NCBI GenBank assembly: GCA_039090855.1
Contig: CM077013.1
Coordinates: forward strand, 143,427,240-143,491,239
Origin: Macrothele yani
Lineage: Eukaryota; Arthropoda; Arachnida; Araneae; Macrothelidae
DNA: 64,000 bases
Direction of reading: 5' to 3'
Shown: positions 21,421 to 31,619 of the stretch, one piece after another
Position numbering within the stretch: position 1 is the stretch's first letter
Layout of the letters: each line of letters begins with the position of its first letter
The notes under the pieces: model-generated
What the model was told of the DNA's origin: nothing
What the model saw: only the letters and a program-made list of their open reading frames with translations
Databases searched by the model: none
Position numbers and translations under genes: made by a program

Positions 21421-23990
21421 AGTAACCCTTAGGAGGAAACATAGAGAAGATTGTGTGCTTACAAGGAGATAACAAATGTCTAAAATTAAACATTTTGCTA
21501 TTAGAAAATTACTAATAATGGAAGGGAAAACAATTGTTAAAAGAAGATTTCGACAACTAAGACTTTTCCCCGGTCTGTTTACAAACTATCTTGTTTAATA
21601 AAAATTATGTATTACTGTTTTTGTTATGACACACGCTCTTCTTCTTGAATTACGCTTACATTTTTTTTCAGGTGGCCTTCTGTTAAACTGTGCCATCGCT
21701 TAGGTAGACTTAGAAAGAGATGCTAAAAGTAATGAACAACTTGATAGGAACGTAAACACGCTGACTTAAGAGGAGAGCTTATATTTTAATTTTGCCTTTA
21801 AATACTCTACGTGATAGATGAGTCTCATTACATGCCTTAACGTTCTTTATTCCATTCTTATTCACAGAATATGGTTAATTAAAACAGATATTTGAAACAT
21901 GTGACCTTCTTAATGCATGTTGCATAAAAATTAGAGATTAAAGCAATTTGATGAATGCATACGGAGCAGTGGATGCCGGTGTTCATCATTTTAACCATTA
22001 CATGCCGTGATTCAGAAAATATTTTACCCCTTGCTAAAGAGAAAATGTTGGACAGGTGTCAAAGAATACAAACGTTCGCGAACTTTGCAGACATGAACAT
22101 CATTATTACGAAGGAAAGCATCTGATATCTGGGGGTCTAAACTGCTTCTCATATAAATAGGGTTACCTTATCTCGGAGCAGGTGTTGATGTTCTCAACAA
22201 TAACCTATTGTCTTCGGGGAAGATGAATCATCCACCGTAGTCTTTCTCCCGCTCAAGAAAGAGCGCCGATAGTTTCAACAAAGAAACAGTTCTTGGGAGC
22301 AACGGGCCTTCAGATTAATGACAAGAATCATTCTTCCATTACTTTTTTTTTTTCATTCTGCTTTTCATATATCTTTTTCAGAAGGTCGATCGTTGCCTGT
22401 TTCCATTTCAACCTGTTCGCTCTAATTAATGTTGATAGCTTTCAATTAGCAATTTTTACAGTCGTGAGCTCGTTAATAACAGCTTTAAACATGATGCATG
22501 GATGATATGGTAAATCTAATTTTACTTTTAAATAAGAACAGACTACTGTTTTTCTTATAAATTTATCTCTTTTAAGTTTCACACTGTGATAAGGAACATT
22601 CTGTGGATCAAGAAATACTAAGCAACACAAATTCTTTAAATTTGAATGAAAGCCGTAGCAATTTTTGATTTTTGGTTACGGAGACCCAATCAATTTGCCA
22701 TGACATAAAGTAATATTTTATGCCAACGCTTCCGGACTTGGTGTCAAATTCTCAGTAATATGGTATCGAATGCATAAATTTTGCACTTGTTTTTCTGCTT
22801 GTTTTCGTGAATTTTATGGCGCCAGTTCATCGTCGTATGGAATGAATGTATTAATTTTTGGGTTCTAGACAGAGTTGCATCGGCCAGTCAGTCGTGCGGT
22901 CTCCGGATCGCGAGGTGGGCCGCATCTGAAACTTTTTTTTTTTTTTTTTTTTTCAAGTCGCATTATTCAAATTTGGTAAGTAATACGTTTTCTAATAATT
23001 GTTTTTTGTGCGCGCGTGTAGTTTCAGACAGTTGGTGAAAGTTCTTCACGCTGACATCAATTGAAATTACATTATGCTAACCAAGGATTTATGTTACTGT
23101 GAATGAGAGATGTTCTTCCACCTCCACATTTCATCGCTGGGTTGCTCATGCTCAGTATGGAGTTTCACCTATGACTCTTTGATTCTCATAGACTCCGTAA
23201 CGTCTGTATTGGAACGCTGTTATGACAAACTCTCTACCTTACTCACGTTCCCCCTCTTTCTATAAACCAGCAGTACCCATCTGACGGCTGCAGGTCTTTT
23301 TAGACGATATTAAGTTAAAAACCTTGTGTTGTTATGATCTTACATATATATTTATAACCCTCGGAAAACTCGTACATTTCGTTTGGTCAACTAAGAAAAC
23401 TCCCACACTTTGACAAGATCTACGAACGAAACGCAATTTCTATGCATGCCCTTATAGAATGAGAAGCTGTAGGGGTTTACCGGTGTGGAAGTTTACCCGG
23501 ATCCGAATTTTAGATCTGGCGTTTGAAGGGAGAGGTTGAAAGTAAGATCTCCGTGCCAGATGAGAGCCTCATCACCCTCTGCAAACCAAGAAGGAAAACG
23601 AGGAAAATGGAGATTTCAACGCCCGATGGCGAAAAATGGGACCGAACAGAAATTTAATTTGGAAACAAAAACTTAGCAGCGAGATAACTAAGAAAAGCCT
23701 AACAGAAAAGGATCATCGAGTTAATAATACGAAGAAATCAGGACAAAGCTGAAAGGACATTCCCTTGATTTCACAGAATAAACATATTCATCATTGCAAA
23801 AGTACGACTCTTTATTTCAGCTGGGATTTTATTTTTGTATTTACAAAAATACAGGTAAAACCCAGAATTTCTAAATCCTTACAAGCAAAGATCGAAGTAA
23901 CCCTTGAGACAGGGCAATGAAACAAACTCAGTGAACAGCCCTGTAATAGCTTTTGGAATGCTCATTTCTATATGGTTTAATACTTCCCAT
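21421..23990. other. no recognisable gene
   Basis: About 2.5 kb with no identified element. A T-run at 22933-22953 follows a GC-rich stretch (22880-22930, GTGCGGTCTCCGGATCGCGA) that resembles the tRNA-like part of a SINE, but no complete pol III box pair is visible. Call left open. Confidence 0.45.
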
Positions 23991-24004
23991 ATATAGGGGA
24001 TGGA

Positions 24005-25506
24005 CAAAAATATGGAAACACCTGGTAAAAGAAGGAACTCAATACCTAATATGGTGCAGGACTGCCTTTTTGCATTCAAGACTGCCTGGGGTTTCCTTCT
24101 GGGAATGGACAAATATAAGTCTTGGATGGTGGATAATGGGATGTTATACCATTCTTCCTGTAACACGCGTTTAAGTTCCTGTAAAGATGCTGGAGGTGGA
24201 TAGTGCGCTTCAACCTTGTTCCCTAAAATGGGCCATAGGGGCTCTATTATATGGAGATCTGGGGATTGAGAGAGCCAGGGAAGATGGAAAACCTCATCAG
24301 CATGCTCAGCAAATCATGATTGAACGATATGGACTGTATGAATTGGGGCCTTATCGTCTTGATAAATGGCACCGTCTGCAGGAAACACTGCTTGTACCAT
24401 GGGATGGACTTGGTCGCTCAAAATGCTTAAATAGTCCTTGCCAGTGACACGACCTCGCAAGGTAATAATCGGGCCGGCAGAATACCATGATATGGCTGCC
24501 CAAACTATGACAGACCCGCCGCCATGTTTCACTTTCGGCAAAAGGCACGCCGGATCGTAAGTTTGGACGGGTGTTCGCCATACGTAAACACGCCCACAGG
24601 TTGGAAACAGTGTAAAGGTCGATTCATTGGACCAGATGACAGTCTTCCTTTGCTCAGCAGTCCACGTTTTACGAGTGTTGCACCACTCTCTCCTGCGTGC
24701 TGCATTCACGTTATTTTATGAGTGTTGCAACACTCTCTCCTGCGTGCTGCATTCACGTTATTTTATGAGTGTCGCAACACTCTCTCCTGCGTGCTGCATT
24801 CACGTTATTTCATGAGTGTTGTAACACTCTCTCCTGCGTGCTGCATTCGCGTTATTTCATGAGTGTTGCAACACTCTCTCCTGCGTGCTGCATTCGCGTT
24901 ATTTTATGAGTGTTGCAACACTCTCTCCTGCGTGCTGCATTCACGTTATTTCATGAGTGTTGCAACACTCTCTTCCTGCGTGCTGCATTCACGTTATTTC
25001 ATGAGTGTTGCAACACTCTCTTCCTGCGTGCTGCATTCACGTTATTTTATGAGTGATGCAACACTCTCTCCTGCGTGCTGCATTCGCGTTATTTTATGAG
25101 TGTTGCAACACTCTCTCCTGCGTGCTGCATTCACATTATTAACCAGTGGTTTAGCGAATGCAGTTCGATCATAATTTCCCTGCTTATGGAGTTCTCTTTG
25201 CGCTGGTTTTGTGCAGACAGGGTTTGAAATCATGTTATTCAGCTCAGCAGTAACTTTTGCAGCTGTTGTCTTCTTATTTGTGGTCACAATCCCCCGCAAT
25301 GTTCTTCTCTCTCTGTCATTCAACGCAAACTTTCGTCCACGCTTGTGTTTATCGGATGATGTTTTTCCAGAAGCACAATATGCGGTCATAACTTTCGATA
25401 CAGTACCTGGCGGTACACCAAATAAACTTGCTACTTTGGTCACGGAAGTACCCACCATATGGGCCCCAACAATTTGCCCTCTTTGAAACTCTGTAAGCTC
25501 TGACAT
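24005..25506 (-). pseudogene. Tc1-like transposase, family C, broken by tandem array
   Basis: N-terminal part from 25506 reads MSELTEFQRGQIVGAHMVGT, then an HTH (VTKVASLFGVPPGTVSKVM) and second HTH to QRELHKQG, VNNVNAARRRE. The array at 24673-25144 follows. The catalytic part resumes with EWCNTRKTWTAEQRKTVIWS, then NESTF, where Asn replaces the first Asp. Next are KVKHGGGSVIVWAAISW and IYQDDKAPIHT with the second Asp. A TGA at about 24314 replaces a probable Trp. The frame then continues FAEHADEV, LPWLSQSPDLHIIEPLW with the Glu at DD34E spacing, and ends SIPRRKPQAVLNAKR. Apart from the array, the gene has one stop and one lost catalytic residue. Confidence 0.9.
24673..25144 (-). repeat. 47-bp tandem array, 10 copies, from Tc1 transposase codons
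   Basis: Copies start at 24673, 24720, 24767, 24814, 24861, 24908, 24955, 25003, 25051 and 25098, spaced 47 or 48 bp. On the minus strand one unit spells the transposase segment VNAARRRE-CCNTHK, the linker between the second HTH and the start of the DDE domain. The period is not a multiple of three, so reading frame rotates with every copy. Confidence 0.96.
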
Positions 25507-25517
25507 AGTTCACTTGC

Positions 25518-25648
25518 AACGCATAGATCAATGTCTACACAGCAACTATGGCTACAGATCAATATCTAGACAGCAACTGTGGCTACAGATCAATGTCTAG
25601 ACAGCAACTGTGGCTACAGATCAATGTCCAGGCAGCAACTGTGGCTAC
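25518..25648. repeat. 31-bp tandem repeat, about 4 copies, subterminal in element C
   Basis: Unit TGGCTACAGATCAATGTCTA then GACAGCAACTG, nearly identical copies between the transposase start codon (25506) and the right TIR. The location is where some Tc1 relatives carry transposase-binding repeats, but function here is not shown. Confidence 0.9.
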
Positions 25649-25785
25649 CTGCAAGTTTGCCACGTTTCGTAGCATACGTGCACTATCAAGACCTCTGCCG
25701 CAATATACTATTTCAAGTGGAAAACGTTGGTCGTTTTACCTATACTTTTTACAAGGTGTTTCCAAATATTTGCCCATCCCCTGTA

Positions 25786-26676
25786 GTCCGCAGTTTCCGG
25801 TGGGGGAAGAGAGTTGGTGCCGTGAGGCAAACACATCACATATGTCTCCTCCGTGATTGGAGCCCTGATCTATCTCGGACGAATGATTGAAAGACAACGC
25901 TTCATAATACTCTGCCACCTGGCTGCACATTATTATTATACTTACCATAATATCTTCTCAACATTTGTGGCTTAGTTTTTTTCCAGGAAAATTTTGTAGG
26001 ATAATGGCATGCAGAATGTATTGTCAGAACAGTAAAACGGAGATAATGGAACGTACTTTTGATTACTACTATCCATTTAGTTTGGCAAATTTCATTGTGC
26101 ATCACTCCTTGTTATATCTCTTTTCGATAGTTGTATTCAAGAGAAGGGAAAACTGCTTTATGAGTCTGAGACAAATGAACGAAAGGGGTATAGAGATTGA
26201 ATATGGTAAGTGGCAGAATGAGAAGGGTATATGGGAACTTGATTAGTTAAGTGAATGAGGGAATGAAACCTCTCAGAGTTTCAGAAAATGAAGATGGAGA
26301 TGATAGTGAAGTGGACGGAGCTGAAACAGAAGACGCGAAATAGGCACTTCAGAGTACTTAACAGAAATTTACAAAGCTCTCAGAATCTCTTCAAACTGAT
26401 AAGGCTCCTTGAGAAAATGTCATTATTCTTGAGACATGGAAATCTATTATTGTTTGGGAACATAAAATCCACCCAGTGTGCTGAACGTTTTGGCCTTAGA
26501 AAGGAAAAAAGGTAACTATCAAGAATCAGTTCAACAAATTATTGATAAGACAAGGGAAATATTCGGAAAATCCATAAAGCATAGAATACGTGGCATGATA
26601 TTTGAGATCTACTGGGTGTACAGAATCGTTTGGTCAAAACAAGATGATATGTTAAGTTACACTTATTAGTTACATA
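25786..26676. other. no recognisable gene
   Basis: AT-rich spacer. Several short open frames, none with a motif I recognise. Confidence 0.5.
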
Positions 26677-26846
26677 CACACACTGACCACTGAATTAGAG
26701 ACCTCTGTGCAGTGTACGTAACAGTCACGTAATCAGCGTATAAACAAAATACGTAGTCGCATGCGCCACCAGGTGATCTAAGCAACTATTTGAGACTGCT
26801 TCTCGTCAGTAGTGTGGATCACAATAGGAAAAACAAAGGATCTGTC

Positions 26847-27340
26847 GAATAATTAATACACACAATTGACGTGGACTAAGAACATCAAACAGAAGTCATC
26901 GATATTTCCACGTTTATAAGTGAGTCACGGGAAAATTCTCATCGGCCGCCAACAGGAATCAAACCCACGTATTCCAGTTACGAGCCGGACATGCTACCAC
27001 TGCACCACAGCGGCCTCGGATTCTCCGGACTTACATACGACTAACTGCCAAGCCACATGGCAGGTTGCTTCTTGGAGCCCCGCACAATGCTGGGGTTTCA
27101 CTAAATATGGAAAGCAGCAAATCAACAAATAACTAGGAGGCGAATGAATAATTAATACAAACAATTGACGTGAACTAGGAACATCAATGTGAGTCTGGAG
27201 AATTCGAGGCCGCTGTGGTACAGTGGTAGCATGTCCAGCGCGTAACTGGAAGACGCTAGGTTTGATTCCCGGTGGCGGCCGAGGAGAATTTTTCTGCGAT
27301 TTACTTATAAACGTGGAAAGAGTGATGAATTCTGTTTGAT
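26847..27340. mobile_element. head-to-head tRNA-like SINE composite, copy 1
   Basis: The left half is on the minus strand (tRNA-like block about 26930-27015) and the right half on the plus strand (about 27207-27290). The plus-strand tRNA-like block has an A box (GTGGTACAGTGGTAGCATG) and a B box (GGTTTGATTCCCGG). The insertion splits the transposase codons for Asp-Leu-Ser: GGATCTGTC at 26838-26846 and GGATCTTTC at 27341-27349, an 8/9 match that fits an aged target duplication. The interior carries a conserved GCACAATGCTGGGG spacer. Confidence 0.75.
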
Positions 27341-27727
27341 GGATCTTTCAAAGTTCAATAAAGAGCTTAATGTGGGTGCCAGTTTTGCTGGAGCGGTAAT
27401 TTTGAAAACAACAGAGATGACTGGTTTTTCAAAAGGTGAGATTTCCCGAGTCTTTAATAAGTGAAAAAATAACCCATATTGCTGGGTTATTTCTTCACTA
27501 AGAGTCTTAACTGTGACGAGACGACAATATGTCAAAGACGAAATCGCCGTCGTCTGAGAAGGCTTGTACGGAGAAAAATGACTTTCTGTGTGCAGCAATT
27601 GATCGAATCATTCAATGAAAGCTTTTCCCGACCCATAACGTAGTAAACTATGCGCAAGGTATTGAAGAAACTCGATGTTAGCAATCGCCCTCCTATGCGG
27701 AAACCACTGATTTTTTCGAAAAACGGG

Positions 27728-28036
27728 CGGCGGATGGCTTAGTGGCTAACGTTCATAACTGCCATGGAGGAGTCTCAGTTTCGATACCAAGCAGGTACGA
27801 AAGCTCTAGCCACTAAATATCCGCCGTGCGCCGAATATGGGCACGTAAATAGGTCGGATACCGGGTACTGGCTCCCCGGTAATAAATAAGGGCGTGTTCT
27901 TCCCCCTTGCTACCTCGCTTTTGTGTCACTTTCTTACCTGGGACTCTATCCCAAATCTTCTAGCTTCCTATTTCTAAGGATTGTTTAAGACCTGTGGTTA
28001 GACACTCCCTTCCTAAAATCCTCTACATATGACGAT
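27728..28036 (+). mobile_element. tRNA-derived SINE, family with GGCTTAGTGGCTAACG A box
   Basis: Starts GGCGGATGGCTTAGTGGCTA (A box) with AGTTTCGATACC about 40 bp on (B box), then a non-tRNA body ending in C/T-rich sequence. It separates two blocks of the family D transposase. The flanks CTGATTTTTTCGAAAAACGGG and CTGATTGTTCAAAGACCGGG look like a diverged target duplication of about 20 bp. Older than the SINE at 28316 by that divergence. Confidence 0.68.
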
Positions 28037-28315
28037 CTGATTGTTCAAAGACCGGGAAATTTTGTCTACACTGGTGTCAGTAACACCGTGACTGGACACT
28101 GGAAGACTGGAAAAAAGTCATGTTGTCCGACGAGTCGCGGTTCACCTTTCTCTGTACTGACGGCAGACAGAGTGCTTAGCGTGAGCCTTATGAAGCAATG
28201 GACCCAGCTTGCCTTGCAAACACATATCAAGGTTTTAGAAGAGGTGTCATGGTGTGGAGAACGTTCTGTTGATACGTAGTGGGTCCGGTGACATTTCTGG
28301 AAGATCGTGTGTTCT

Positions 28316-28550
28316 TTTTTTTTTTTTTTTTTTTTTTTTTGATTGGAGGTTTAACGACCACCGTGAGCAACTCAAATGGGCTATAAGCAGTCGCCCGTCC
28401 CTAATTTAGGGTCACTGGTTCCAGGGAAGGGAGAGAGCCAGTGCCGAAAGACAAACACAACATCCATGCCTGACCGGGATTCGAACCCGGACCCCTTACG
28501 GACGAATGATCAGAGGCCAACGCCTTAGACCACTGCGCCACCGGGGCGGC
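28316..28550 (-). mobile_element. tRNA-derived SINE A, copy 1
   Basis: On the minus strand it begins GAGCCGCCCCGGTGGCGCAG (A box region GGCGCAGTGGTCTAAGGCG), has B box GGGTTCGAATCCCGG, a conserved body (GGATGTTGTGTTTGTC; GGGACGGGCGACTGCTTATA) and an A-tail seen as T28315-28340. Perfect 11-bp target duplication TCGTGTGTTCT at 28305-28315 and 28551-28561. The leucine/serine-type A box suggests a tRNA-Leu-like ancestor. Confidence 0.93.
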
Positions 28551-28952
28551 TCGTGTGTTCTGCAAAAATTATCTGAATATTGTTTCTGATCAAGGTCATC
28601 CTACAATGTTGATTTTTTAATTCAGCAGGTGACGGTTGTTGTATGGACGACAATTCTGCTGTACATGGTGTAAGATGTGTTCAACAGTGGTTCAGCGAGT
28701 ATGACAGCGATGTCCGCTCTCATCCCTGTCCACAACAAAGCCCGGATCTGCACCCCATTGAGGGTGTATGGGACATGCTAGGAAACCAGATCCGGGAGTC
28801 AGTTAAAGGACGGTTTGGTGAACGCCTGATGTGCTCTAAATGCAGATGCCCTCAAGTACCTTGTGGAGTTTATGCAAAAAACAAACAAACGAAAAGCGCA
28901 TGCTTGCTGTAATTCGAGTTAAAAGAGGTCCAATATTGAATAAAAGTTTCTA

Positions 28953-29883
28953 TTAGGTGCTTGAATTAATTCCCGCTGTTTTTTGCCACACAAGCACCTA
29001 TGTGTTACCACAGAACGGTACGGGATAGACTATTCAAAGTAGTGTCCCTTGGCAGCTACGACCCTTTCCCACCGTTGGGGTAACAAATGGATTCCGCGGT
29101 AGAAAAATGCAGGTTATTTCGAGGCAAACCATTCATCGAGCCATTTTTGGATATCCGCGACAGAAAGGAAGTACTGCTCCGACAGGCCATGTTGTAGCGA
29201 CCGGAACAAATGGAAGTCCGAGGGAGCAATGTCCGGGGAATAAGGCTGGTGGGGTAAGAAGTCCCAGCCAAGTGCCTCCAAGAGTTCCTTCACGGATTTG
29301 ACGACATGAGGTCTAGCGTTGTCGTGGAGAAGAATAACCTTGTCATGTGGGATCCAATTTCCGAGCTTCTGGATCATTCCCATTGCCTTTAAACGTTTGC
29401 TAACCGTTGACTCATCGACCCGTAGTGTTTCAGACAACTCGTAAAGCGTCTTACATGAATCCTCGTCCAATAAGGCCTCCAATGCGCCATCTTCGAACTT
29501 TTTCGGCTGCCCAGGGCACTCTTTGTCCTTCACATCATATTCGTTGGCTTTGAAGCGTCGTAACCGCTCTCTGCATGTTGTTCCCGATAGAGCATGTTCC
29601 CCATAGGCCTGCACTAGCAAACGTTGACTTTCCGCTGCAGATTTCTTGAGATGAAAGAAGAAGAGTAATGCTTCCCGCAAATGCTCCTCTTTTGGTACGA
29701 AACTCGGCATAGTGAATGCGATACAAACTCGCGTTCCGTGTCCTCCGATCGCGTGTCACACACTGCTTCGCCCAAACTACGGACGGTACGTGCGTGTGCA
29801 AGGGAGGTCACGTGTAGCCCAGCTCGCAGCGCACTACTGCTGCGCTCTATTGAGCAACAGCGGGAATAAATTCAAACACCTAA
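28953..29883 (-). mobile_element. mariner E, internally deleted
   Basis: TIRs TTAGGTGCTTGAATTAATTC (left) and, inverted, TTAGGTGTTTGAATTTATTC (right) with TA at 28951-28952 and 29884-29885. Length 931 bp, about 350 bp short of a full mariner. It sits inside the right TIR of element D. Confidence 0.93.
29114..29710 (-). pseudogene. mariner transposase with catalytic core deleted, in frame
   Basis: A 198-residue uninterrupted frame starting MPSFVPKEEHLREALLFFFH, with both HTHs (SAAESQRLLVQAYGEHALS; TLYELSETLRVDESTVSKRL). It then jumps from KLGNWIPH directly to DKVILLHDNARPHVVKSVKE. The missing stretch, about 110 residues in relatives, holds the GDE(K/T)W motif with the first catalytic Asp. The other two Asp are present (HDNARPH; YSPDIAPSDFHLF, DD34D). 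The frame ends WLDEWFASK and the normal C-terminus (about 25 residues) is cut. Such products keep DNA binding but not catalysis; in other systems such truncated mariner proteins can interfere with active transposase. Confidence 0.9.
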
Positions 29884-29904
29884 TAATTCAGTGGCCGGTA
29901 TATG

Positions 29905-31150
29905 CACTATATTGACAAAAGTCACCAGACACCCCTTCAAAAGCAAATGAAGGGATCCCCTGCTCTGTTAAGATGCGTGGTACAGCTGCAAACGGTATAA
30001 AAAGAAGCACGCAGCTGACCGTGATCATATCGCACTGTGAGGTTGAGTGAAAACGTAGCGGCGGGAGAGAACTGACTTTGAGAAAGGAAATGTTGTTGGG
30101 TGTTGTATTAGTAAGTTGTCCATAAGAGAAACTGAGAAGCGTTTAAACATACCCAAATCAACTGTTGTGGATGTACTGAATAAGTAGAAAGCACATGGCG
30201 TGCCTGAAGCAGCAAAACGTACCGACAGATGGAAGAAAATCAGTGATAGAGCACGTCGGAGCCTCAGGAAAGTCATTACAGCTACTAATCATCGAGTAGT
30301 GCAGAAGACCTCAATGTACTGTACAGGTAACTAAAAATGCTGGAACCTCGGTATGTACACGTACCATTCGCTGAGAACGTCATTCCATGGTTACCGTGGT
30401 CGTAAGGCTAATCATAAGCCTTTCATTTCCACTCGGAATGCTGCTCGTCGTTTAGCATGGTGTAAAGAACATTTATCGTGGACCGTAGATCAATGGAAAC
30501 GGGTCCTATGGACTGATGAATCGAGATACTCGATCCATCAGTCTGATGGCCATGTGTGGGTATGGCAGCCGGGCGAACGCTATTTATCACAGTGTACTGA
30601 TCCTACGGTCAAGTTTGGAGCTGACAGTGTACTCGTGTGGGGGTATTTTTCGTGGTATGGTCCCGGCCCACTGGTTCTCATGGACAAACCTGTTAACCAG
30701 CACTTCAACCTCGATATTCTGGACAATTATGTCCTACCAACTCTGTGGCAATACTATGGAACCGAGCTGTGTTGGCACCAGCAAGATAATGCACCGATCC
30801 ATAAAGCAAGAACTGTTGCGGCGTGGTTTGACGATAATTCCGTATCGTGTACGGACTGTCGAGCAGAGAGCCCTGATCTTAATCCCATAGAGCACCTATG
30901 GGATGAATTAGAGAGCCACGTAAGAAGTTTGAAATCGAGGTCTACTATTAAGCAACAGTTAGCGCCAGCATTATGTACTGAATGGAAACGCATAACTATA
31001 GCTGTGTTCCAAAACCTTGTCGAAAGCATGCATTGAAGGGTTAGTGCATGCATTAAGGCCAAAGGTGGACCGACACCGTTCTAATGCATGTTAATAAATA
31101 CTATGTTGTGTTTCTCTTATAGGTGTCCGGTCACTTTTGTCAATATTGTG
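29905..31150 (+). mobile_element. Tc1-like element A, copy 2
   Basis: Ends CACTATATTGACAAAAGTCA and the inverse ...ACTTTTGTCAATATTGTG, same as copy 1 at 4272. TA follows the right end; the left neighbour is TG, directly against the end of element D. Length 1,246 bp. Confidence 0.92.
30055..31036 (+). pseudogene. Tc1-like transposase, family A, N-terminus broken
   Basis: The N-terminal HTH can be read as RRERTDFEKGNVVGCCISKL and RETEKRLNIPKSTVVDVLNK followed by a TAG where Trp is expected near 30185. Further frame damage falls between 30300 and 30360. From 30353 a 227-residue frame runs unbroken through HKPFISTRNAARRLAWCKEH, LWTDESRYSIHQSDGHVWVW, WHQQDNAPIHKART and SPDLNPIEHLWDELESHV to NLVESMH. 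All three catalytic residues are intact at DD34E spacing. Compared with copy 1 this one has a sound catalytic half and a broken DNA-binding half. A Lys-Ala-Lys-Gly-type C-terminal tail is lost to a stop at 31034-31036. Confidence 0.9.
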
Positions 31151-31235
31151 TATAGAGCACCTATGGGATGAATTACAGAGATACGTAACAAGTTTGGAAC
31201 CAAGGTCTACTATTAAGCAACAGTTAGCGACATCT
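31151..31235 (+). pseudogene. fragment of a third element A transposase
   Basis: AGAGCACCTATGGGATGAAT and following bases repeat 30889-30965 of copy 2 with about 85-90% identity (codons EHLWDEL to KQQLA). It starts directly at the right end of copy 2, so copy 2 apparently inserted next to or within an older relative. Confidence 0.85.
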
Positions 31236-31347
31236 AATGACAAGAGCAGAGACAGTAAAATCGAACCCGTTTATATCAAGCATCCGCGCAATTGGTCGGT
31301 ATACGAAGTAATTGGATTTGTAGAACTCAATCCAAATGTCCAGCATA

Positions 31348-31605
31348 CGCTGTTCAAAAATGGTGTGGTAGTTTGCACCAAAAATTGGTGCTACTCCAGC
31401 TGCACCATTTTCTGCGAAAAGATACACCATCATGTTTTACAAAGAATACCTAACTTCTTTGAACTTTTCAATACGTTATGGTACAAGGTTGCACCAAGTT
31501 TGTGAGTTTATTTTGTACCACAGAATGGTGTACCCTTTCTAAATAAGTGGTGCAGCTGGTGCAGCACCACTTTTTGGTGCAACCTATCTCAAAATTTTAA
31601 CAGCG
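31348..31605. mobile_element. fold-back MITE, about 95-bp TIRs
   Basis: The left arm CGCTGTTCAAAAATGGTGTG and continuing TTGCACCAAAAATTGGTGCT matches the inverse of the right arm for about 95 bp, leaving a loop of under 70 bp. TA lies on both sides (31346-31347 and 31606-31607). At 258 bp with no coding capacity this is a classical MITE of Tc1/mariner type. Confidence 0.82.
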
Positions 31606-31619
31606 TATATTAATAGAAC

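Larger units (their letters stand above)
23994..25783 (-). mobile_element. Tc1-like element C with internal arrays
   Basis: Left end TAGGGGATGGACAAAAATAT and right end inverse CAGGGGATGGGCAAATATTT share the TGGAAACACC core. TA flanks both sides (23992-23993 and 25784-25785). The length of 1,790 bp is about 430 bp more than expected because of a 47-bp array inside the coding region. A 31-bp array lies near the right end. Confidence 0.92.
26823..28912 (+). pseudogene. Tc1-like transposase, family D, split by three SINE-type insertions
   Basis: Start region reads GKTKDLS (first codon now ATA) and is interrupted by the composite at 26847. It resumes as DLSKFNKELNVGASFAGAV, then FSKGEISRVFNK, with stops, to TMRKVLKKLDVSNRPPMRKP near 27710. 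The tRNA-like SINE follows. The frame resumes near 28055 as HRDWTLEDWKKVMLSDESRF with the first Asp intact, then DGRQSA, a stop, and REPYEAMDPACLANTYQG. After the second SINE it continues DRVFCKNYLNIVSDQG, MDDNSAVHGV with the second Asp, and QQSPDLHPIEGVWDMLGNQI with the Glu. The C-terminus is eroded after about 28850. Catalytic residues are all present; damage is by insertion, stops and frame change. Confidence 0.85.
26681..29900 (+). mobile_element. Tc1-like element D, host of four nested insertions
   Basis: The left TIR begins CACTGACCACTGAATTAGAG. The right TIR is split: GTTTCTA ends at 28952 and ATTCAGTGGCCGGTA resumes at 29886, with a whole mariner between. Joined, the right end is a close inverse of the left. 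TA follows at 29901-29902; the left neighbour is CA. Without insertions the element would be close to 1.2-1.3 kb, normal for Tc1. Nested insertions: SINE composite 26847-27340, SINE 27728-28036, SINE 28316-28550 and mariner 28953-29883. Confidence 0.82.

Noticed and set aside
22880..22953. SINE with T-run tail
   Set aside because: A GC-rich block beside a T-run is suggestive, but no A/B box pair or target duplication was found.
24673..25144. CRISPR-like array
   Set aside because: Direct repeats with no spacers; the unit is transposase coding sequence in a eukaryotic genome.
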